From assembly GCF_005221385.1 (NCBI RefSeq), contig NZ_CP039903.1, positions 2,170,001 to 2,234,000 of the forward strand: a stretch of 64,000 bases of DNA. The letters are read 5' to 3'. The position numbers were made by a program, and so were the translations under genes. Shown here piece by piece: positions 17,049-24,216 of this stretch. The notes below the pieces were generated by a model that worked only from the letters and a program-made list of their open reading frames with translations, was not told the origin of the DNA and did not search any database. This DNA is from Agrobacterium tumefaciens. GTDB lineage: Bacteria; Pseudomonadota; Alphaproteobacteria; Rhizobiales; Rhizobiaceae. Every line of letters starts with the position of its first letter. Within the stretch, counting starts at the first letter, position 1.

Positions 17049-17602
17049 GTCGAAACCCTCTTTGCCCAAATCTCGAAATCCGTGCGCAGATCAATAAACG
17101 CCGTCTGCGCCCGCTCTTCGCGATTGAGTTGGGTCTTGCTGGTGATGCCGAGCAGCTTTTTCAAAACCGTGTCGGCATGGTCCTTATTGTGGATCGCGCG
17201 CGTCTGGTCCCGGCGCTCAAGAAAGCGGTGAAACAGCGGTTCCGCGCAAAGCATGGCCGCGTTGGCAGCAAAATCACCATCCCTCAACTGATAGTGTTGC
17301 TGTGAGTCCAACGGCACGGATTGCCCATTTTTCAGAGCAGCAATCGCCCTACGCCGAAGACTTAGGAAAAGAATAGCGTCGGACAGAGCGCCACTGATAA
17401 GGTCAACCTCATCAGGCAGCGCATCCTCGTAAATCGTGCACAGTATCACCCGGTCACCAGTCGAACGGGTGGCAACTACATGCCTTTGCTTGCCGTCAGC
17501 ATCGATTTCCCAATTGTCGCCGTTGCACCTGTCAGCGATCATCGCAATTCGCGTGAGACGGGCCTTTTCCCGGTCGCGGTCGGCCTGCGCTGGCGTCATC
17601 AT
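17045..17602 (-). CDS. Phage early protein, unknown
   Basis: This 185-residue protein starts MMTPAQADRDREKARLTRIA, with its ATG overlapping the stop of the methyltransferase gene (17,599-17,602). The central part (VVATRSTGDRVILCTIYED, ISGALSDAILFLSLRRRAI) alternates a strand pair and a long helix. No catalytic pattern or membrane segment is evident. It is a coupled member of the early operon, and no function is assigned. Confidence 0.6.
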   Translation of the reverse strand: MMTPAQADRDREKARLTRIAMIADRCNGDNWEIDADGKQRHVVATRSTGDRVILCTIYEDALPDEVDLISGALSDAILFLSLRRRAIAALKNGQSVPLDSQQHYQLRDGDFAANAAMLCAEPLFHRFLERRDQTRAIHNKDHADTVLKKLLGITSKTQLNREERAQTAFIDLRTDFEIWAKRVST

Positions 17603-18984
17603 GCCGCCTCGCTTTCCGCCGTCGCGGCCGCTTCCTGCGGCTGGAAATCCTTCCAGTCCACCCGGCGAACAACCGTGGCGCTGCCGTAATTTCCGGCCTC
17701 GTCACGCTCCCAAACAAACCACGCCGTGTTCATGCGGCTGGAGGCTTTATTGCCCTCCCATCCGTCACGGTGCATCATCGGCAGGCGGCGCTTGAACACG
17801 TAGACGCGCGCGGGCGGGCAATCGTCCATGACGAAATTCCGGTCGTCGTCCGCGAACCCGGCAAGGAAATTCAGGTTGAGCAAAAGCGCCATTTTGCGCG
17901 GCTGGTAGACCCGCAGGGCATGGGCCACGAAAGCGTTCAGAACGTCGCCGTAAGGCGGGTTGGTGACGATATCGTATGAGCCGGCTCCCAGCGGTTGCGA
18001 GGTCAAGAAGTCCTGCACCGCCTGCAATTCGCCGTTACTGTCCGCCGTGCCGTAATCGTTGATATCGGCCAGCACCACGCCATAATGATGGGCTTCCAAC
18101 ATGCGAGAGCATGCGCCGCGCCCGCAGGCAGGCTCAAACACGGTCGCGGTAAATTCTTCCAGCGCCAGCAGCGTAAACATCGCTTCCGGCGGGGTTTCGT
18201 ATAGGTTTGCGCCGCGTTCTTCCTTCGTGGCGCTCGCCGTGCCTACTGCCGCGCGAAGATTGGCTTTCGTCGGTTCCAGACCGGCGGAAAGACGCGCCTG
18301 AATTGCCCGCTCGACAATGCCGGGTTCGCGATGTTCCGCCGCCGAAAGCTTGCGGGCTTCATGGATTTCCTTGTAGGACAGGCCCGTGTCATCGACGGAA
18401 AAACCCTTTCCATCGGAAAGGGTTTTCGGTCTGCCGCCCTTCGAAGCCTCGCCCGACGCCTGCGCCTCGTCCCATTTGTCGGCAATGAGGATTTTCGCGC
18501 GGGCTTCGATCAACAGCGCGTCCGCCTGCATGCGCCGCGCTTTTGCGATGAGTTTTTCGGTTGCGCCGATCTGTTCGGCGAACTGTGCGGCGGTCTTGGC
18601 CTGATTATAGGCGACCGATGCGACGATGCGGGCATTGATAATATCACCGTCATCGAGAAGCGCCCGCGCTCGCTCCACCGTGGCGACCAGCCCGGACGCA
18701 TCCGCGACCGGCACCACGGCGGTTTCAGTTTCGCGTTCCGGCATGTCACCCGGCTCCGCAATGCCTTCCAGCATCGCCAGCATTTCGCGGGCGCGGTCGG
18801 TTGGGTAGTATGTTTTCCCGTTTTTCTTGTCGCGCGTCAGGTAACCGTTACTAACAGACTTGTTTGCCGCCGCGCCCTGCTGCTGCGTTTCCACGGTTAC
18901 GGTTCCGTTGCGGACAGCGGCGGTGATGACGACAAGGGCGCTTGGGCCGGGCTTGGGAAGTTTGACTTGCTTGTAAGGGGCCAT
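17599..18984 (-). CDS. Phage DNA N6-adenine methyltransferase with long N-terminal domain
   Basis: This 461-residue protein has an AdoMet-binding motif I, VFEPACGRGA, at about residues 282-291 and the amino-methyltransferase motif IV, TNPPYGDV, at about 341-348, so it should methylate adenine in DNA. The methylase domain fills only the C-terminal 200 residues. Residues 1-260 form an extra helical domain with KGGRPKTLSDGKGFS and LSYKEIHEARKLS, which looks like a ParB or KorB-type DNA-binding region often fused in phage proteins. No partner nuclease lies beside it, so self-protection or regulation of phage DNA is more likely than restriction. Confidence 0.8.
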   Translation of the reverse strand: MAPYKQVKLPKPGPSALVVITAAVRNGTVTVETQQQGAAANKSVSNGYLTRDKKNGKTYYPTDRAREMLAMLEGIAEPGDMPERETETAVVPVADASGLVATVERARALLDDGDIINARIVASVAYNQAKTAAQFAEQIGATEKLIAKARRMQADALLIEARAKILIADKWDEAQASGEASKGGRPKTLSDGKGFSVDDTGLSYKEIHEARKLSAAEHREPGIVERAIQARLSAGLEPTKANLRAAVGTASATKEERGANLYETPPEAMFTLLALEEFTATVFEPACGRGACSRMLEAHHYGVVLADINDYGTADSNGELQAVQDFLTSQPLGAGSYDIVTNPPYGDVLNAFVAHALRVYQPRKMALLLNLNFLAGFADDDRNFVMDDCPPARVYVFKRRLPMMHRDGWEGNKASSRMNTAWFVWERDEAGNYGSATVVRRVDWKDFQPQEAAATAESEAA

Positions 18985-19235
18985 CAGTGCGCCCTCATCA
19001 GACGGTCAAGATACGCCTGCCCCAAGCCCGTCAACTTGGCGGTATCGCCATCGGCGGTGATATGGACGTAGCCGCAACGGCGGCACTCTTCGGCGAGAAT
19101 GTGGAAAGCGATGCCGCAGACGGACAAATCCACCTTGCCGCCCTCGAATTTCACATGACGCAAAAAGCCCCTTGCTCGTTCGGACAAGGGGCGCTTCATC
19201 AGTTCGGTGATGGCCGGATCGGTCTGGCGCTTCAT
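18984..19235 (-). CDS. Small phage early protein, unknown
   Basis: This 83-residue protein starts MKRQTDPAITELMKRPLSE. Its ATG overlaps the upstream stop (19,232-19,235) and its stop shares one base with the methyltransferase start. It has two cysteines in EECRRCGYVHI and a compact winged-helix-like layout (TADGDTAKLTGLGQAYLDRL). It may be a small DNA-binding protein, but no family is recognised. Confidence 0.6.
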   Translation of the reverse strand: MKRQTDPAITELMKRPLSERARGFLRHVKFEGGKVDLSVCGIAFHILAEECRRCGYVHITADGDTAKLTGLGQAYLDRLMRAH

Positions 19236-19729
19236 TCCGCACCCCCCACGACGCTAAGCCCGACCTTTTGACCGCCCTTGGCTTTGACGCTCGCAAGCGC
19301 CTTGCGGAGCGCGGCCAGACCGGCTTCCAGTTCCGCCGCGTCCCGGTCCATCTTCGTGGCTTCGGCAGCCGTTACCATCATGTCGGAAATCGCGACCGCG
19401 CCGCCGGAGATCAAATCGCCAGCCTTGCGCACCATATCGGAATAGGCAACGACGACGCACTGGTCGGCGGCGCGTTCGCCTTCCGGGTCCGACAGCCGCC
19501 GCCCGTTCAGTTCCGCCATGGCAGAGGTGACAACAGGCACACCGCATTCGCTTTCCAGCGCGTAGACGGCGTGCAGCGGCATCAACTCCGGGTCGGTCGC
19601 GTTGTTCATGCGCCCGATGTGGCTTTTTGAGATCGAGGAAATGTCCGCCGCACGCTCGATACCGCCCACGAGGCGGATAAGGTCACGTTGCGCGGCTTTG
19701 ATGCGGTGAAACCATGCATTTGAAATCAT
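19232..19729 (-). CDS. First gene of the phage early operon, CII-like position
   Basis: This 165-residue protein starts MISNAWFHRIKAAQRDLIRLVGGIERAA. Residues 8-45 resemble a helix-turn-helix (RDLIRLVGGIERAADISSISKSHIGRM), and the C-terminal half is a long alanine-rich helix. It follows the Cro-like gene, which is where lambda-type phages place CII. Two palindromes of the form TTCCC-N5-GGGAA overlap its upstream region, one close to the AAAGG ribosome site. It is probably a regulator; a CII-like role is inferred from position. Confidence 0.6.
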   Translation of the reverse strand: MISNAWFHRIKAAQRDLIRLVGGIERAADISSISKSHIGRMNNATDPELMPLHAVYALESECGVPVVTSAMAELNGRRLSDPEGERAADQCVVVAYSDMVRKAGDLISGGAVAISDMMVTAAEATKMDRDAAELEAGLAALRKALASVKAKGGQKVGLSVVGGAE

Positions 19730-19741
19730 GAGACAATACCT

Positions 19742-19784
19742 TTCCCGCGCCGGGAAAACCCCGGCGTTTTTCCCGTGGTGGGAA
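19742..19784. promoter_or_regulatory. Twin TTCCC-N5-GGGAA palindromes and a GC hairpin upstream of the early operon
   Basis: TTCCC-GCGCC-GGGAA lies at 19,742-19,756 and TTCCC-GTGGT-GGGAA at 19,770-19,784, with centres 28 bp apart. Between them is a CGCCGGG-AAAAC-CCCGGCG hairpin (19,748-19,766) followed on the plus strand by TTTTT, which would stop rightward transcripts. The block lies 13-55 bases before the start of the 165-residue regulator gene. It may be an operator pair, an antisense terminator, or both. Confidence 0.5.
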
Positions 19785-19938
19785 TTGATTGGAGATGAGA
19801 GTTTCAGGGCGTCAGGAAGCTACGGAGGCCCACATGCAAAACGAGAGTTGCCCGCGCCGGGCGAGAAGAAGGAAAGCGCACCGGCGCGGGTCGCAGCAGG
19901 CCGGGAGGATTGGCCGCGCGAAAGGGAAAAGAGGCCGT

Positions 19939-20199
19939 TCATTCTACGGCCTCATGAAAAAGCTGCGGAAAGACGTTGCCCCTCGCCGCGAGATTTGCCG
20001 AATAGATCGCCGAAACTTCCAGATGGGTAAGCGCGATAATAATTGGCCAATGGCGATCTGGAATCCCGCCTTTAGCCCACTTGTAAACCGCATCCTTCGA
20101 GAAGGGATCGGCAGTCAACCGGCTCGCGTCCGCAATTGCTTTGGGTCCGCCAGCGCGGCTGATGATTTCAGCAATTGTGAGAGTCGGCGTCGTGTCCAT
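19939..20199 (-). CDS. Cro-like phage transcriptional regulator
   Basis: This 86-residue protein starts MDTTPTLTIAEIISRAGGPKAIADASRL and is divergent from the repressor gene, as cro is from cI. Residues 8-50 form a helix-turn-helix with the FSKDAVYKWAKGGIPDRHW pattern seen in phage Cro/YdaS-like regulators. The open frame reaches 20,229 through a TTG, but the ATG at 20,197-20,199 lies just beyond the operator palindrome and is preferred. It should repress early promoters and favour lytic growth. Confidence 0.75.
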   Translation of the reverse strand: MDTTPTLTIAEIISRAGGPKAIADASRLTADPFSKDAVYKWAKGGIPDRHWPIIIALTHLEVSAIYSANLAARGNVFPQLFHEAVE

Positions 20200-20212
20200 G
20201 CACGCACCAATA

Positions 20213-20251
20213 ATGGATTTAAAATCCAATTACAAGGCAACAGAAATCCAA
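20213..20251. promoter_or_regulatory. Switch-region operator between cro-like and repressor genes
   Basis: ATGGATTTAAAATCCAA at 20,213-20,229 contains a perfect TGGATTT-A-AAATCCA palindrome, and a further half-site AAATCCAA lies at about 20,244-20,251. Two copies of the same TTGGA-N7-TCCAA pattern occur 1.4 kb away at 21.6 kb. The site sits in the 75-bp gap between the divergent cro-like and repressor genes, so it is the likely OR equivalent. Confidence 0.75.
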
Positions 20252-20273
20252 AACGGAAAATAACTCCGGCTCT

Positions 20274-20993
20274 ATGATGGCAAACATGAATTGGTGGCAA
20301 AGATTACAAGTGGCGATGGACGCCAAGGGCTGGAAGAAGAAGGAGCTTTCGAAGCGCTCCGGCATTCCCTATGACAGCGTAAACAAATATCTGCGCGGAG
20401 ATATCAGCCAGCCTCGCGGCGATACGCTGAAAATCTTGGCTAATACGTTGGGCGTTTCGCTTCTCTGGTTGAGAGATGGGATCGAGGTAGCAGACCATCA
20501 GAACGTCAAGCCCATTCAGGGCCAGCTTGTTACAGCCGCTGTCATCGGCAGGGTCGAAGCTGGAACATTCCGAGAAGTTGACGCCTTCGACCAAAGAGAG
20601 CGAGAACTAGTCTCCGTGCCGCCCGATGAACGGTTCCCCCATGCGCGGCAGATGATATTCGACGTATCCGGGGATTCGATGAACGACCTGAAACCCCGCC
20701 CAATCCTCGAAGGCGACAGAATTGTCGCCGTATCGTTCGAAGATATCGCCAATGAAGTGGTGCTGCGGGATGGCATGGTGGTCGTAGTGGAGCGGTCAAA
20801 GGACGGCGGCATGACGCGCGAATGGTCCGTCAAGCAGGTGGAAATCTATCAAGACAGGACCGAATTCCACCCACGCTCTACGAACGCAAGACACAAGCCG
20901 ATTATCATAAATCGGGACTATTCGGCGGACGACGGCACACAGGTTGAGATTATCGCGCTTGCGCGCCGCGTCATAAACGACTTGTCGTTTTAA
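20274..20993 (+). CDS. Phage CI-like repressor with LexA/S24 peptidase domain
   Basis: This 239-residue protein has an N-terminal helix-turn-helix (about residues 10-65: KKKELSKRSGIPYDSVNKYLRG) and a C-terminal LexA-like self-cleavage domain. The latter has a VEAGTF cleavage-site-like Ala-Gly near residue 98, the nucleophile in DVSGDSMND near residue 135, and a candidate general-base lysine near residue 180 (TREWSVKQV). Such repressors hold lysogeny and are cleaved after DNA damage through RecA. Starts at ATG 20,274, 20,277 or 20,286 are possible. It is the only rightward gene of the switch region. Confidence 0.85.
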   Translation: MMANMNWWQRLQVAMDAKGWKKKELSKRSGIPYDSVNKYLRGDISQPRGDTLKILANTLGVSLLWLRDGIEVADHQNVKPIQGQLVTAAVIGRVEAGTFREVDAFDQRERELVSVPPDERFPHARQMIFDVSGDSMNDLKPRPILEGDRIVAVSFEDIANEVVLRDGMVVVVERSKDGGMTREWSVKQVEIYQDRTEFHPRSTNARHKPIIINRDYSADDGTQVEIIALARRVINDLSF

Positions 20994-21298
20994 GAAAGCC
21001 AACGGCGTTTGTTTGCCGAAAACTCGCGGCATGCGTCGCTAATCTCATTGATAATCCAAGGCTGGGGCGGTTCACACATCCGCATGTTTCCCGCGTCATC
21101 TAGAAAGCTCATAACAGGGATGACGTGAAAACTATCATCGTCATCCGACCCAACAGGCGCGATCCCCGCCACCTTGAAAGAGTAACCCCGGAAACGCCGT
21201 CTGAGGAAGTCAGCGAAATGCGCCTCTGAGGCCGCTATCTGGTGGCGCTTTGGGTACGGTGGAACAATAACAAATTCCAGAACTTCGGTTTCCCGCAT
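20990..21298 (-). CDS. Small phage protein, unknown
   Basis: This 102-residue protein starts MRETEVLEFVIVPPYPKRHQ and is convergent with the repressor, overlapping its end by four bases. It has a central VAGIAPVGSDDDDSFHVIPVMSF region and no membrane segment or enzyme motif. Together with the next gene it forms a leftward pair downstream of the second operator. Function is not known. Confidence 0.55.
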   Translation of the reverse strand: MRETEVLEFVIVPPYPKRHQIAASEAHFADFLRRRFRGYSFKVAGIAPVGSDDDDSFHVIPVMSFLDDAGNMRMCEPPQPWIINEISDACREFSANKRRWLS

Positions 21299-21302
21299 GG
21301 CT

Positions 21303-21518
21303 TTACTCCTTTACTCCGATCAATTGCGCAATCGGGTTGCCGCAAGGACCGCACGCGAACGGGATTTGCGCTAGGAAGCCGCTTTCAAGCAACTCGTCCA
21401 CGTCGCGCGGGCTATCATCCCCAGGAGGGATTTCAATCGCCCTAGACGTCTCCCGAAGGCAGTTTTCACACCGCAGAAACAGTGTGAACATCTTATATTT
21501 CATCAACGCATAGCCCAT
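21303..21518 (-). CDS. Small zinc-ribbon-like phage protein
   Basis: This 71-residue protein starts MGYALMKYKMFTLFLRCENCL, with GGAGAAC as a clear ribosome site before ATG 21,516-21,518. CENC near residue 18 and CGPCG near residue 60 would make a four-cysteine zinc ribbon. It is the first gene leftward of the second operator pair, so it is likely controlled by the repressor like an immediate-early gene. No function is assigned. Confidence 0.65.
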   Translation of the reverse strand: MGYALMKYKMFTLFLRCENCLRETSRAIEIPPGDDSPRDVDELLESGFLAQIPFACGPCGNPIAQLIGVKE

Positions 21519-21580
21519 TTTGTTCTCCTTCCGTTCTAATATTTGCAAAAACGCATGGAGAGTCGAGTCGTTTTCGTAAA

Positions 21581-21636
21581 TTGGATTTTATTTCCAATTA
21601 TGGATTGACAAACTAATAATTGGATTTATTTTCCAA
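21581..21636. promoter_or_regulatory. Second repressor operator pair with rightward promoter
   Basis: TTGGATTTTATTTCCAA (21,581-21,597) and TTGGATTTATTTTCCAA (21,620-21,636) match the switch-region operator. A rightward promoter TTGACA (21,605-21,610), 16 bases, TATTTT (21,627-21,632) overlaps the second operator, so repressor binding would block it. It would drive the rightward operon starting at 21,747. This is the OL/PL equivalent. Confidence 0.75.
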
Positions 21637-21677
21637 GTCAACCAAGCCGCTCAACCTCGTTGCGGCTCGGGCAGACT

Positions 21678-21718
21678 GCCGGGCGGCGCACCCTCGAAAT
21701 GTGAACAAGCCGCCCGGC
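21678..21718 (+). promoter_or_regulatory. Leader hairpin before the rightward phage operon
   Basis: GCCGGGCGGC (21,678-21,687) and GCCGCCCGGC (21,709-21,718) form a perfect 10-bp stem with a 21-base loop in the untranslated leader, about 30 bases before the first start codon. There is no T-run after it, so it is not a classic terminator. It may stabilise the leader or act in translation control. Confidence 0.4.
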
Positions 21719-21746
21719 TCCCTCAACGAAAGAAGGATGGAGACTT

Positions 21747-22169
21747 ATGCTTGCAATGTTCAAAAGCCTCGTCGGTGACAAGGCAAAGAAGTTTTCCGGC
21801 AAGACTGATTTTCTGGAAGCGGTTTGCGCCGCCTCCGCCCTCGTCGCCACGGCTGACGGCGAGCTTGACGATAGTGAGCTTCTGGCCGCTGTCGCCGCAG
21901 TGAAGTCCAACGCCGCCCTTTCCGGCGCGTTCGATGCCCGCGCCATCGAAACCACGATGGACAAAATGTGCAGCCGCGCCGTGGGCCGCGTGGGCAAGGC
22001 GGGTCTCTTCAAGGAAATCGAAGACATCAAGGCCGACCACGACATGAGCGAAACTGTGCTTCTGGTCGCGCTGGACGTGGCAGACAGCGGCGGTATTTCC
22101 GACGACGAAAAAGCAGTGCTCGCGAAGATCGCGTCCACTGTCGGGCTTGATCTGGCCAAGTACCTCTAA
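21747..22169 (+). CDS. TerB-family (tellurite-resistance-like) phage protein
   Basis: This 140-residue acidic helical protein has the TerB pattern: FLEAVCAASALVATADGELDDSELLAA, a second VAALDVADSGGISDDEKAVL-type repeat and a TVGLDLAKYL end. TerB domains bind metal ions at acidic positions and occur in stress and phage-response gene sets. Here it is the first gene of the rightward early operon, with GGAG before the ATG. A tellurite role is not implied; in phages such proteins have no known function. Confidence 0.75.
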   Translation: MLAMFKSLVGDKAKKFSGKTDFLEAVCAASALVATADGELDDSELLAAVAAVKSNAALSGAFDARAIETTMDKMCSRAVGRVGKAGLFKEIEDIKADHDMSETVLLVALDVADSGGISDDEKAVLAKIASTVGLDLAKYL

Positions 22170-22171
22170 CC

Positions 22172-22318
22172 ATGGCGACCGCGAAGAATATCGCCTTGGC
22201 GACGGCGGCGGGCCTTCTCGTCACGATGCAGGCCCTCTTCTTTTCCTTCGCCATGGACCTCGTTTCCAGCGTCCTGCTGGTCGCAATCGGCTTCGTCGCA
22301 GGCCGCTTGTCCCGCTGA
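22172..22318 (+). CDS. 48-residue single-pass membrane protein
   Basis: An ATG at 22,172 two bases after the TerB stop opens a 48-residue frame, MATAKNIALATAAGLLVTMQ, ending GRLSR. Residues 5-45 are almost wholly hydrophobic, enough for one or two membrane passes, with a basic end. The size and place suggest a small phage membrane protein. A holin role cannot be excluded but no endolysin is nearby. Confidence 0.5.
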   Translation: MATAKNIALATAAGLLVTMQALFFSFAMDLVSSVLLVAIGFVAGRLSR

Positions 22319-22376
22319 AAAGCCCTCCTGAGCATGAGGAAAAAGGCTCGCCCCAACCCAATCAGGAGATACCGGA

Positions 22377-22568
22377 ATGCGCATCAATACCGCAAACGAC
22401 ACCGAACTGACGCAGGCGATGGCGGATGCCATCCAGCGCGTGGGCGAAGGCTGCACAAAAGCCGACCTTCGGGAATGGTTCACCGCCGATGAAATCCACC
22501 GCTGCGGCGATGCCGCTACTGCCCGGCTCCATGACATGCGCGTTCAGGACGCGCGTGCTGCGGCCTGA
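22377..22568 (+). CDS. Small phage protein, unknown
   Basis: This 63-residue protein starts MRINTANDTELTQAMADAIQ after a GGAGAT ribosome site. It reads as two helices with TKADLREWFTADEI, similar in look to small DNA-binding or adaptor proteins. It belongs to the rightward early operon. Confidence 0.5.
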   Translation: MRINTANDTELTQAMADAIQRVGEGCTKADLREWFTADEIHRCGDAATARLHDMRVQDARAAA

Positions 22569-22623
22569 TGCGGTTTGGCGATGGCCTTCGGGCCATCATC
22601 CAACAGCATCAACGGAGAAAAAC

Positions 22624-22854
22624 ATGAACAAGGAACGCCGCAAGGAAATCGCACGCGCCGCCGCGATGATCGATGAGGCCAAAGGCATACTGGAAACCTG
22701 CCGCGACGAAGAGCAGGAATATTACGACAACATGCCGGAATCTTTTCAGGACGGCGAAAAAGGCAGCACGGCCCAAGAGGCAATTGACGCGCTTGAAGAA
22801 GCCGTTTCCAGCCTCGAAGACCTCACCGCCAACATCAGCGATTTCGCGGCCTAG
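22624..22854 (+). CDS. Small acidic coiled-coil phage protein
   Basis: This 76-residue protein starts MNKERRKEIARAAAMIDEAK, with GGAG before ATG 22,624. It is strongly acidic and heptad-like at the end (AIDALEEAVSSLEDLTANI). Similar short proteins are often found in rhizobial prophages with no function assigned. Members of this size and charge sometimes act as inhibitors of host nucleases, but there is no direct evidence for that here. Confidence 0.55.
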   Translation: MNKERRKEIARAAAMIDEAKGILETCRDEEQEYYDNMPESFQDGEKGSTAQEAIDALEEAVSSLEDLTANISDFAA

Positions 22855-22900
22855 TCATCCGCTCCGGTTTCCGCCTCACGCGAGGCGGTTTCCCGAACGG

Positions 22901-23095
22901 ATGGAGACAGCCTTGATCCAGATTTATCCCATGATTCCGACAGAGCGCCCACAGCAGGCAGCGCCGGCCTATGGCCGCTTTTTTCTGGCCTGCGCGTGCG
23001 GCGTCCTCATCCTCGCAATCATCGGCGGCGCGGCGCTTTGCGCCGCCAGCCTCGCAGAGATCAAGCGCCACCACGTAGCCGCCGGGAGCACGTGA
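22901..23095 (+). CDS. 64-residue single-pass membrane protein
   Basis: An ATG at 22,901 (or a TTG at 22,913) opens a frame with one strong membrane segment, RFFLACACGVLILAIIGGAA, then a short basic tail EIKRHH. It is the fifth small gene of the rightward operon. A holin-like or superinfection-exclusion role is possible but not supported beyond topology. Confidence 0.5.
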   Translation: METALIQIYPMIPTERPQQAAPAYGRFFLACACGVLILAIIGGAALCAASLAEIKRHHVAAGST

Positions 23096-23110
23096 CTGAA
23101 AGGAGCCGTC

Positions 23111-23161
23111 ATGCTTAAGCAGCCCCCTCAAGCGCCTCGCGCCGTAAAAAGCGAGGCGTGA
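23111..23161 (+). CDS. Possible 16-codon leader ORF
   Basis: ATG at 23,111 is preceded by AAAGGAG at ideal spacing and gives MLKQPPQAPRAVKSEA, ending one base before the next ATG. It may be a leader peptide that couples translation to the next gene, or a chance frame. Confidence 0.3.
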   Translation: MLKQPPQAPRAVKSEA

Positions 23162-23162
23162 C

Positions 23163-23507
23163 ATGGTCCACGTTGAAGTTTCCCCCAAGCTCAAGGAAGA
23201 CGCCGCGCATTTGGCGATTGCCGCGACCCATGTTGGACAGGCGCACATTGCCGGAACCGGGCCTGCTGGCCGCACCTGCGAACAGTGCGCTTTCTGGCAC
23301 CTTTGGAAAAAGGTCAAGGTCGGCGACGAGGTGCGCGAGGTTCCCGCCGATGCCGGCCGTTTCAGCGCCCGCCACAAAGACCGCCCCGGCCAGCGCAAGG
23401 ACGCGCTTTGCAACAAACCAATTTTGAACAAGGCCCGCCGGAAGATCCCCGCGAGTGCGGTGGCGTGCAGGTTCTTCGATCCGCAACAACCGGAGTCAAA
23501 CTCATGA
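23163..23507 (+). CDS. Small cysteine-containing phage protein
   Basis: This 114-residue protein starts MVHVEVSPKLKEDAAHLAIA. CEQCAFW near residue 40, then CNKP near residue 83 and ACRFF near residue 102, give four cysteines in zinc-finger-like spacing. The basic stretch KDALCNKPILNKARRKIP may bind nucleic acid. Its stop overlaps the next start (ATGA). No family is recognised. Confidence 0.55.
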   Translation: MVHVEVSPKLKEDAAHLAIAATHVGQAHIAGTGPAGRTCEQCAFWHLWKKVKVGDEVREVPADAGRFSARHKDRPGQRKDALCNKPILNKARRKIPASAVACRFFDPQQPESNS

Positions 23508-23962
23508 CTAAATTGAAATATCTGCCATCCGCGTGGCGGGATGAGTACATTCCCGACCCACAGGAGAACCCGGACAACTTCATTTGTCAGACGGGCGAAA
23601 TGTGGTTCCTGCGTCCGCCAGAAGACGCCCACGATGATGAGACCTATTCGCAGCGATTGCAGCGCGGAGACATCGTTCCATTTAATGAAAACCGCGTGTT
23701 TGGCGATTTCGTCCTGACCGTAGATGCTGATGGCACTTGGTCAACCGATTTCCATGTTCCGCAGGAGGCCAACTGCTTCCGCTTCGAACGCGACAACGAC
23801 ACGTTGGCATATTCGATTGAAGACCTGATTTCGTCGTGTGAGATGAAGGAAGGACGGTACGATATCGATGCCTATTGGTGGTCGGACTTTGACGTCCCAT
23901 TTCGTTTCGTTGTCCAGGGCGAAACGGCCAGATTCATTCGGATCGAGGAGGGTACGCGATGA
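23504..23962 (+). CDS. Acidic phage protein, unknown
   Basis: This 152-residue protein starts [20 protein letters not shown] at ATG 23,504. It is acidic and rich in aromatic residues ([17 protein letters not shown]). It overlaps both neighbours by ATGA, so the three genes are translationally coupled. DNA-mimic phage inhibitors have this charge, but nothing specific is seen. Confidence 0.55.
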   Translation: MTKLKYLPSAWRDEYIPDPQENPDNFICQTGEMWFLRPPEDAHDDETYSQRLQRGDIVPFNENRVFGDFVLTVDADGTWSTDFHVPQEANCFRFERDNDTLAYSIEDLISSCEMKEGRYDIDAYWWSDFDVPFRFVVQGETARFIRIEEGTR

Positions 23963-24210
23963 ACGAAGTAGCCATGCCTGTAAAAAACAGCCAGCGCCCG
24001 CGGCTCCGCCGGAAGGACGTCCCGGCCTATCTTGCTTCCGTCCACGGCATAGATATTGCCGTATCTACTCTGGCTAAACTCGCCACAGTAGGGGGCGGCC
24101 CAACGATGCAATACACTGGAAGAATTCCACTTTACCACATTTGTGATCTTGACGCATGGGCATCGAAGCGCCTCTCACGGTCCGTTTCATCGACCTCTGA
24201 GCAACGCTAG
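23959..24210 (+). CDS. Probable excisionase / AlpA-like regulator
   Basis: This 83-residue basic protein has a small winged-helix motif: [28 protein letters not shown], then [22 protein letters not shown]. That layout is typical of AlpA/Xis and MerR-like excision regulators. It is the last gene of the rightward operon and lies in the integration region of the phage, as xis often does. The alternative is a general DNA-binding protein of the operon. Confidence 0.65.
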   Translation: MNEVAMPVKNSQRPRLRRKDVPAYLASVHGIDIAVSTLAKLATVGGGPTMQYTGRIPLYHICDLDAWASKRLSRSVSSTSEQR

Positions 24211-24216
24211 CGGGCC

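Noticed and set aside
22172..23095. Holin-endolysin lysis cassette
   Set aside because: Two tiny membrane proteins are present, but no lysozyme, amidase or spanin-like gene is adjacent, and the location is in the early region. Lysis genes may lie left of the window.
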